Positions 1-4,916 of a stretch of 14,493 nucleotides of DNA are shown in pieces. The notes beneath the pieces were generated by a model, which worked only from the letters and a program-made list of their open reading frames with translations, ran no database searches and was not told where the DNA came from. How positions within the stretch are numbered: position 1 is the stretch's first letter; each line of letters starts with the position of its first letter. Both the position numbers and the translations under genes were made by a program. This DNA comes from Candidatus Pelagibacter sp. (lineage in GTDB: Bacteria > Pseudomonadota > Alphaproteobacteria > Pelagibacterales > Pelagibacteraceae). The stretch lies in the NCBI GenBank assembly GCA_002704625.1, contig PAGZ01000039.1, positions 34,827-49,319 on the forward strand, given 5' to 3'.

Positions 1-192
1 AGCGGGGTAGAGGCGGGTGTTTTGTTTATCCAAAGTGCCATGCCCAGTGCTATACTCTGTTATTTGGTTGGTTCTATGTATTCTCCCAAAAAAGTAGTTG
101 ATAGTATCGCCAGCACTATATTTGTATCTACCTCTATATCTTTTGTTACCCTTCCTTTTATTGTTTACATAGCTCTCAGATTTTTTAATTAG
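1..192 (+). CDS. AEC-family transporter, C-terminal end (partial)
   Basis: Reading from base 1 in frame 1 gives 63 residues ending in TAG at 190-192; the gene begins outside the window. The peptide carries FIQSAMPSA near residues 9-17, then a polar turn containing YSPKK, then a long hydrophobic helix ending PFIVYIALRFFN. A small-residue SAMP segment before the last two membrane helices is characteristic of auxin-efflux-carrier (AEC) or malonate-permease-like transporters, which export or import small organic acids across the inner membrane. The substrate cannot be inferred. Base composition is richer in G and C than the glycosyltransferase region, with codons such as GCC, CCC and AGC. The family call rests on only the last fifth of the protein, so another ten-helix permease is possible but less likely. 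Confidence 0.7.
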   Translation, partial: SGVEAGVLFIQSAMPSAILCYLVGSMYSPKKVVDSIASTIFVSTSISFVTLPFIVYIALRFFN

Positions 193-223
193 GTAAGCTT
201 CATTGTCTTATTATTTGAAGTGC

Positions 224-271
224 TAGTTTAAGTTATTAAGTTAAACTATTGTTTTAATTGAATAATTTAAC
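224..271. repeat. Two overlapping, mutually exclusive AT-rich inverted repeats
   Basis: TAGTTTAA at 224-231 is the exact reverse complement of TTAAACTA at 241-248, with a 9-nt loop. The second arm of that hairpin is also the first arm of another: GTTAAACTATT at 240-250 against AATAATTTAAC at 261-271, with one mismatch and a 10-nt loop. The two stems cannot form together. They start 32 bp after the AEC stop codon and could take part in 3'-end formation, but there is no GC-rich stem and no following T run. In DNA this AT-rich such pairs can arise by chance. Confidence 0.35.
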
Positions 272-362
272 ACTTATAAGTAAAATTGCCCAAAAACTTA
301 GAATTATATAGTTTTTAAAGTAATTATATAAATTATAACCAATAGGGCATAGCATAATCTTC

Positions 363-378
363 AAAATCAGTTGATTTT
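363..378. repeat. Perfect 7-2-7 palindrome
   Basis: AAAATCA (363-369) and TGATTTT (372-378) are exact reverse complements around a 2-bp centre, giving a 16-bp operator-like dyad. It lies in the middle of the gene-free convergent gap, where no gene start needs regulation. It could be a protein-binding site left over from a lost gene or a small RNA promoter region, or chance. Confidence 0.35.
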
Positions 379-401
379 ACTATGAAATATAGCTTTGTAT
401 G

Positions 402-429
402 TTCAAAATAATTTTTCAAAATATTATTT
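402..429. repeat. Imperfect tandem repeat of about 13-15 bp
   Basis: TTCAAAATAATTT (402-414) is followed immediately by TTCAAAATATTATTT (415-429). The shared 9-mer TTCAAAATA therefore recurs with 13-bp spacing. A further TTCAAAAT copy occurs at 360-367, just before the neighbouring 7-2-7 palindrome. The sequence is simple and AT-rich, so significance is uncertain. Confidence 0.3.
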
Positions 430-489
430 AGCTCATAAAATCAAAGAGCATTGCAGTATTAGAATATATCGATTAATGGGCCATATATG

Positions 490-623
490 GGTCTATTTTA
501 AGCGTTTATTCAAACAGGCTCTAACAGACGCCGTAAAATCATGTTTTTTAATAAAATACATCTTCAGATTGAAAAAAACGTTGAAAAATAAGGGTTTTTT
601 TGAGTAAAAAGAGGTCTATTTTA
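490..623. repeat. Direct repeat GGTCTATTTTA, two copies 123 bp apart
   Basis: The 11-mer GGTCTATTTTA occurs at 490-500 and at 613-623. Similarity continues a few bases on the right (AGCGTTT after the first copy, GCTGTTT after the second). The second copy overlaps the stop codon of the cupin gene (TTA at 621-623 on the plus strand). The interval between copies is the less AT-rich part of the gap. This could be the footprint of a small insertion or a recombination half-site pair; no third copy was noticed in the window. Confidence 0.35.
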
Positions 624-1046
624 GCTGTTTTTTTGGTATCTGGAATACTTTTTTGAACCCTTGTTTGGACCTACTAATATCATAGTCCATGCTGATTTGC
701 CATCCGGTATCCTTAAACTATGTCTATCAGTACCTTTTCTAAAGCCCATATAACCAGGAGCTCTCCAATAAGTCCCATTTTCTCTAGTTTCCCAGTATCC
801 ACCTTTCAGAATTACAGTAAAATACGACCAATAATGATCATGCATATCACCTCTATCGCTCTTTAAAATATGATGAACAAAGATATTAAATGGGAACCAC
901 TTAGGCCTTTTACGAAACAATGGATAATATCGAACCATAAACGGCTCAGCTTTATCATAATCAGGCCAGCTTGGACCTCGATCAAGAACAATACGTTTAC
1001 GATTTTTAAAAATCATAATTGAATATATTAATTCAAAGCTTGACAT
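621..1046 (-). CDS. Small cupin-like hypothetical protein with HDH motif
   Basis: The 141-residue protein has no membrane segment or signal peptide. Its core has two beta-strand blocks typical of a single-domain cupin: HHILKSD at 58-64, MHDHYW at 68-73, VILKGGYWE at 78-86, then RAPGYMGFRKGTDRH near 95-109. H69, H71, E86 and H109 would form the usual cupin metal site. Compact uncharacterised proteins with an H-x-H before W and GGYWE occur in bacteria and phages; I know of no assigned reaction, so metal-dependent binding or catalysis is inference. The C-terminus is Lys/Ser-rich and I cannot tell whether it is altered. A second ATG at codon 11 (1016) is an alternative start. It diverges from the recombinase gene across 54 bp, so the two could share regulation. 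Confidence 0.6.
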   Translation of the reverse strand: MSSFELIYSIMIFKNRKRIVLDRGPSWPDYDKAEPFMVRYYPLFRKRPKWFPFNIFVHHILKSDRGDMHDHYWSYFTVILKGGYWETRENGTYWRAPGYMGFRKGTDRHSLRIPDGKSAWTMILVGPNKGSKKYSRYQKNS

Positions 1047-1068
1047 CTTAAAATTGATAATTTATAAA
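1040..1068 (+). promoter_or_regulatory. Near-consensus sigma-70 promoter of the recombinase gene
   Basis: A perfect -35 box TTGACA (1040-1045) is followed by exactly 17 bp and TATAAA (1063-1068, five of six consensus bases). Transcription would start near 1075, inside the left arm of the 9-7-9 palindrome and about 26 nt before the recombinase ATG. The -35 box overlaps the first annotated codon of the divergent cupin gene (CAT at 1044-1046). It is one of the two best-matching promoters seen in the window. Confidence 0.7.
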
Positions 1069-1069
1069 G

Positions 1070-1094
1070 TTCCGATAATTAATGGTTATCGGAA
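1070..1094. promoter_or_regulatory. Perfect 9-7-9 inverted repeat upstream of the recombinase (operator or recombination core)
   Basis: TTCCGATAA (1070-1078) and TTATCGGAA (1086-1094) are exact reverse complements separated by 7 bp. The element starts 2 bp after the -10 box and ends 6 bp before the recombinase ATG. The right arm contains GGAA, the only plausible Shine-Dalgarno bases for that gene. Position suggests an operator covering the start site. The geometry, two 9-bp arms around a 7-bp spacer, also matches the core crossover sites of tyrosine recombinases, whose strand-exchange regions are 6-8 bp. Which role applies is inference. Confidence 0.6.
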
Positions 1095-1100
1095 ATATAT

Positions 1101-2015
1101 ATGAATGATTTAGTAACAGATGTTAAAAGCTTAGAAATTGAAACCTTAAAGAATTTAAAAAATTCTAAAGCCAATAATACCTTAAGAGCTTATAAGGCAG
1201 ATTTTAGAGATTTTGCTTTATTTTGTCAGCAAAATGGATTTAGCTCAATGCCTACTGACCCTAAAGTACTTACGCTTTATCTAACACAACTGTCTAAATC
1301 CTCTAAATACAGCACTTTAAAACGTAGATTAGCATCAATAAGCGTCATTCATAAATTAAATAGTCATTATCTAGACACTAAACACCCGGTAATTACAGAA
1401 AATCTTTTAGGTATAAAGAGGATAAAAGGCACATATCAAAGAGCTAAAAAACCTATATTAATCAATGATTTAAAAAAAATTATTGAAGTAATAAATAAAG
1501 ATAAAAACAAAAAAAATATTTTAAAAAACAAAGCATTGTTATTAATTGGGTTTGCAGGAGGGTTTAGAAGATCAGAGTTAGTAGAAATTCAATATGAAGA
1601 CTTAGAGTTTGTGCCCGAAGGTGTCAAAATTTTCGTTAAAAAATCAAAAACCGACCAATCTGGAGAAGGTATGACAAAGGGGATCCCCTACTTTTCTAAT
1701 CCCGATTACTGTCCAGTAGTTTCTTTGAAAAAATGGATCGAAGAAGGCGATGTTAAATCAGATAAAATTTTTGATATGTCTGATAGAAATGTGGCATTAA
1801 TTATAAAAAGATATGCTCGTGTAGCTGGACTGGATGAAAATAAATACTCTGGTCATAGTTTAAGATCAGGTTTTGCAACATCAACAGCAGAACAGGGCGC
1901 AGAAGAAAGAAGTATTATGGCTATGACTGGTCACAAAACAACACAAATGGTTAGAAGGTATATCAAGGAAGCTAATTTATTTAAAAATAATGCCCTTAAT
2001 AAAATTAAGATTTAG
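1101..2015 (+). CDS. Tyrosine site-specific recombinase (integrase)
   Basis: The 304-residue protein is full length for a XerC/D-sized integrase. Residues about 10-110 form a SAM-like core-binding domain (NTLRAYKADFRDFALFC at 26-42). The catalytic domain from about 120 has every active-site residue: R156 in FRRSEL, K183 in KSKTDQ, H252 and R255 in GHSLRSGF, H278 in TGHKT and the nucleophile Y287 in VRRYI. It should therefore cleave and rejoin DNA through a 3'-phosphotyrosine link. The ATG at 1101 is supported by GGAA 6 nt upstream and a strong promoter. No excisionase, relaxase or phage structural gene is adjacent and no tRNA lies beside it. Its stop overlaps the stop of the convergent GT9 gene by 11 bp. 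It may mobilise a small island, invert DNA, or be a resident remnant. Confidence 0.93.
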   Translation: MNDLVTDVKSLEIETLKNLKNSKANNTLRAYKADFRDFALFCQQNGFSSMPTDPKVLTLYLTQLSKSSKYSTLKRRLASISVIHKLNSHYLDTKHPVITENLLGIKRIKGTYQRAKKPILINDLKKIIEVINKDKNKKNILKNKALLLIGFAGGFRRSELVEIQYEDLEFVPEGVKIFVKKSKTDQSGEGMTKGIPYFSNPDYCPVVSLKKWIEEGDVKSDKIFDMSDRNVALIIKRYARVAGLDENKYSGHSLRSGFATSTAEQGAEERSIMAMTGHKTTQMVRRYIKEANLFKNNALNKIKI

Positions 2016-3042
2016 CTAAAGCAAATTTAAATTTTTTTAATATTTTATTAATATTTCTTTTAGGCAAAATAAAATTATATCCCTTGTATTTAGGTTTAAA
2101 TTCATAAAATGAACTTCTAGCAGTTCTATATAGTTCTGGTGTTTCCATTCTAAAATCAAATATATCTAAAACTGGTTTATTAAGCAAAGAAGCAAGATTA
2201 GTAACCATACCGTGACAAGCCACAATATTTTCTGCGTATCCGATAATATTAAATAAATTTAATCCCTCAATATCATCTAAAAAATAGATATTTTTTTGAT
2301 TGTTAATAAATTGGTTTGACTTAAAATTGTAATAATTAAAATTTTTCTTAAATAAATCATCATATTTATCTTTTTCAATATCTTTAGTTACGAAAACAAA
2401 TTTATTATATTTTTTTAATTCTTTTAATAAAATTAAAACTTCGTTAATACCCCACCCTAGTCTATGAAATTTATTTTTAGTAAAATGAAAATAGATATAA
2501 TTTTTAGGCAAAATCTTAATTGTGTTTGTATTTACTTTTAAAAAGGATTGATAGTTATATGTTGTCACTTCATTTATACTATTATTTATCAATTCTATTT
2601 GAATTTCAGAAGAAGATTTTCTCATTTTAATAGCTCTATTATTTATTACATATCTAAATAAGAATTTTCTAAAAAATTCACTTGGGCGTTTATAATTATT
2701 TATATTATTTACGCATATAGCAAAAAATTTAATTTTTTTAAAAATTAGGGGAAGAAAGTAATAAAAGTTTTTTGGAGTTAAAATATAAGCATTTTTAATT
2801 TTATTATTAAAAAGATATTTTAAAATTAAAAACCTGTCGTACAGAGTAAGGTCATAATTCAAGATTTTTATTGCAATATTTTTACCATTAATCAGAAAAC
2901 TGAAATTTTTACTTCTTTTAGATAAAAACACAGTTATTTTTTTATCACCACTGTTTTCGATAATTTTACGTATTGCTGGGATACTATGTACTAAATCACC
3001 AACTGCATCATTTTTAAAAATAACAATTGTTTCATTTGACAT
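2005..3042 (-). CDS. GT9 heptosyltransferase-like glycosyltransferase
   Basis: The 345-residue protein starts with VIFKNDAVGDLVHSIPA (residues 7-23), the N-terminal Rossmann strand and GDxxHxxPA motif of ADP-heptose:LPS heptosyltransferases. D16 matches the proposed catalytic base of WaaC. Near the C-terminus ACHGMVTNLASLLNKPV (275-291) occupies the place of the family loop that binds the donor nucleotide sugar. The middle is poorly conserved and rich in Lys, Asn, Ile and Phe. No membrane anchor is seen, so it probably acts at the inner face of the inner membrane on a lipid-linked or LPS core glycan. It is the last gene of the glycosyltransferase operon and overlaps the preceding GIY-YIG gene by 11 bp. 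The DNA is extremely AT-rich (8 of 60 G+C at 2281-2340). Donor and acceptor are unknown. Confidence 0.75.
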   Translation of the reverse strand: MSNETIVIFKNDAVGDLVHSIPAIRKIIENSGDKKITVFLSKRSKNFSFLINGKNIAIKILNYDLTLYDRFLILKYLFNNKIKNAYILTPKNFYYFLPLIFKKIKFFAICVNNINNYKRPSEFFRKFLFRYVINNRAIKMRKSSSEIQIELINNSINEVTTYNYQSFLKVNTNTIKILPKNYIYFHFTKNKFHRLGWGINEVLILLKELKKYNKFVFVTKDIEKDKYDDLFKKNFNYYNFKSNQFINNQKNIYFLDDIEGLNLFNIIGYAENIVACHGMVTNLASLLNKPVLDIFDFRMETPELYRTARSSFYEFKPKYKGYNFILPKRNINKILKKFKFALAKS

Positions 3043-3283
3043 AATTTTCCTTAATTTTTTTTCTCAAGACATTATTATTTTTAAGAAAATATTCGTATTT
3101 CATAGCTTTTGATTTACTTTTGAATTTCTTTTTAAAGGCTATTTGCCAATTTCTCCCCCTGGTACTTTTGGCGCCCATACTTTTGTTGTGTAAATCCAGT
3201 CTCTTTTTTAAGTTATTAGTATAACCGACATATGATTTAATTGTCCCATTATTAATTGATATAATTAAATATACCCAAAACAA
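3032..3283 (-). CDS. GIY-YIG superfamily nuclease-like protein with TTG start
   Basis: The 83-residue protein fits the short YhbQ/UPF0213-type GIY-YIG domain. It has WVYLI (3-7, the first strand), SYVGYTNNLKKRLDLHN (17-33, the second strand plus the conserved Arg helix), then GAKSTRGR (37-44), a hallmark of this group, and a conserved Glu at about residue 64. No ATG precedes WVYLI in frame. The upstream in-frame stop is only three codons away, so TTG at 3283 must be the start, 1 nt after the stop of the GT2 gene with GGA about 10 nt upstream. It overlaps the GT9 start by 11 bp. Members are predicted endonucleases or nucleic-acid binders, usually without known targets. Its place inside a glycosyltransferase operon is unexpected. 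Confidence 0.85.
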   Translation of the reverse strand: MFWVYLIISINNGTIKSYVGYTNNLKKRLDLHNKSMGAKSTRGRNWQIAFKKKFKSKSKAMKYEYFLKNNNVLRKKIKENYVK

Positions 3284-3284
3284 T

Positions 3285-4046
3285 TTATTTTATTCCGTAT
3301 TTTTTTATTGAATTTACTACAATTCCAAAAATCGACATTAAGTTTCTATATAAATTTAAATTGTTATACCTTCTATTTATTTTCCAAAGATAAAATAAAT
3401 TTAACACTTTATTAGATGATCGATTTCCTGGCAATATTCTGTAATATGCCAATGAATTATCAATTTTTTTTGCTTCTATATTACTTTTTAATAAATCGCA
3501 TTTAAATAAATAGTCTTCCAATAATCCAATTTTTCTAAATCTTTTAGTTTTAATTATTTTTTTTGCAATAATCATTGTAGATGAATTAATTGAGGAGTTA
3601 ATTATAAAGTCATCAAATCTAAAACTTTTTTTTAAGTTTGTTTCTTTTTTGTAAACTTTTTGATTATTTTTTGTTATAAATGGAATATAATCTGTGTAAG
3701 TAAAATTCAAATTATTCTTAATCATGTATAAAATTTGAATTTGTAATTTCTCATTTGTCCAGTAATCATCTGAGTCCAAAAAAGATATATATTCTGCTTT
3801 AGACAATCTCATTCCTAAATTTCTGCAAAAAGATGGTCCTTTATTTTTTTTTAATTTTATAATTTTAATTTTTTTTTCATTTTTGTATTTATTTAATATA
3901 TTTGACGAATTATCAGTCGAACAATCGTCTATAATATAAAGCGACCAATTTACGTAAGTTTGATTAAGAACTGAACCAATACACTCATCTAAATAATTAG
4001 CTTTATTATAATTTGGAACAATAATATCAATATTTGGATCAGACAT
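3285..4046 (-). CDS. Family 2 glycosyltransferase (second of operon)
   Basis: The 253-residue GT-A fold enzyme starts IDIIVPNYNKANYLDECI (residues 6-23), the classic N-terminal strand of GT2 transferases. DDCSTD at 40-45 binds the nucleotide and DSDD at 91-94 is the DxD metal motif. A Glu-Asp pair in GLLEDYLF near 180 supplies the likely catalytic base. It probably adds one sugar to a surface polysaccharide or LPS intermediate at the cytoplasmic face of the membrane. I chose ATG at 4046. An upstream GTG at 4052 is in frame, but the ATG lies in ATGTCTGA, where it overlaps the preceding gene's stop by 8 nt as at other junctions here. The next gene starts 1 nt after its stop. Sugar specificity cannot be read from sequence. 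Confidence 0.88.
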   Translation of the reverse strand: MSDPNIDIIVPNYNKANYLDECIGSVLNQTYVNWSLYIIDDCSTDNSSNILNKYKNEKKIKIIKLKKNKGPSFCRNLGMRLSKAEYISFLDSDDYWTNEKLQIQILYMIKNNLNFTYTDYIPFITKNNQKVYKKETNLKKSFRFDDFIINSSINSSTMIIAKKIIKTKRFRKIGLLEDYLFKCDLLKSNIEAKKIDNSLAYYRILPGNRSSNKVLNLFYLWKINRRYNNLNLYRNLMSIFGIVVNSIKKYGIK

Positions 4047-4905
4047 AATCACTTTTATTTTTTATAAGACCCAAAAATTCTTTTAATGCTAAATTTAAAA
4101 ATATCATTAGATTTATATATATTAATTTAAATTTCATAATTTTAATGTCTTTATATGAATAAATTATAAAACCTTTAAAATGCCTTATCGTTCTTTGTAT
4201 AAATCTCATTAAAGTTGGTTTTTTGAGTCCTGCACCATAAATGTATGCCCTTCTAACAGAGTCAACCAACGATCTAAGGTCATCATTTCTTAAATGATAA
4301 GATTTTGCCATGCAACTATATGAAATTTTATAATTTAAAGATAAAAGTTTTTGACAAAATGTTGCATCTTCACCATTTGTTTTATATTGAATATCATATC
4401 CACCCACTTTATCCCACGCTAATTTTGATAATAAGGTATTTGATCCAGCTAAAGGTCTTCCTAAATTTTCTATATCACTATTCCCATAATTATTTTGTGT
4501 GGCATGTACATGTCTCCAATAGTTATATATGTTTTCGTCTTTTAATTTTTCAATTAATATACCGCCTGAAATTGCACTTTTATATTTTTCTTTAATATCA
4601 AATAAATTTTTGAGCCATTCTTTATGAACTTCTACATCCGAGTCTATAGATGCAACATTTTCATTTTTAGAGTTTAATACACCAATATTTCTAGAATAGG
4701 CTAAACCTTTATTTGATTCATTATTTATTATTTTAATTTGATCGCTAAACTTCTCTAAAATTTTAGCCGTTTTGTCTGTAGAGCCATCATTAACGACTAT
4801 TATTTCATCTGGCGCAGGATCAAGTTTTAAAGCGGCTTTTAAAACACTTTCAATTGTTGATTCCCCATTATATATAGGTATGTATAGGGAAACATTCAAT
4901 TTCAT
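4039..4905 (-). CDS. Family 2 glycosyltransferase (first of operon)
   Basis: The 288-residue protein has VSLYIPIYNGESTIES (5-20), VNDGSTDKT (38-46), the metal-binding DSD at 88-90 and GED at 178-180 where GT2 enzymes carry the catalytic acidic residue. The GRPLAGSNTLLSKLAWDKVGGYD block (149-171) is typical of the acceptor side. Residues about 263-283 are strongly hydrophobic and could attach it to the inner membrane. It is likely to extend a lipid-linked surface glycan. It heads the four-gene minus-strand operon and overlaps the next gene by 8 nt. Only 11 bp separate its ATG from the ATG of nhaA on the opposite strand, so its promoter must lie within the nhaA coding region. No confident promoter was found there. 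Confidence 0.88.
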   Translation of the reverse strand: MKLNVSLYIPIYNGESTIESVLKAALKLDPAPDEIIVVNDGSTDKTAKILEKFSDQIKIINNESNKGLAYSRNIGVLNSKNENVASIDSDVEVHKEWLKNLFDIKEKYKSAISGGILIEKLKDENIYNYWRHVHATQNNYGNSDIENLGRPLAGSNTLLSKLAWDKVGGYDIQYKTNGEDATFCQKLLSLNYKISYSCMAKSYHLRNDDLRSLVDSVRRAYIYGAGLKKPTLMRFIQRTIRHFKGFIIYSYKDIKIMKFKLIYINLMIFLNLALKEFLGLIKNKSDYV

Positions 4906-4916
4906 AGTATGGTAAT

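Larger units (their letters stand above)
193..620. other. 428-bp convergent intergenic region without a convincing gene
   Basis: This stretch lies between the stop of the AEC gene (plus strand) and the stop of the cupin gene (minus strand), so it should need no promoter. Both strands are broken by stops. The longest frame, 395-607 plus, begins with TTG and encodes a Lys/Phe-rich peptide with no recognisable motif. The first part is extremely AT-rich (11 of 60 G+C at 241-300), while 481-540 is clearly less so (23 of 60). It contains several small repeats listed separately, and a short hairpin-capable stretch at 501-520 (AGC GTTT paired with AAAC, a 2-nt bulge, then GCT). I see no tRNA, rRNA or canonical GC-rich terminator. 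It may be a decayed gene, an integration scar or an unrecognised RNA. Confidence 0.6.

Noticed and set aside
395..607. Open frame of 70 codons on the plus strand in the gap
   Set aside because: It starts with TTG, is Lys/Phe/Ile-rich with no motif, lacks an RBS and convincing promoter, and looks like chance in AT-rich DNA.
4305..4595. Plus-strand open frame opposite the first GT2 gene
   Set aside because: It is antisense to a well-supported glycosyltransferase whose motifs span this part; the His/Tyr/Leu-rich product resembles no family.
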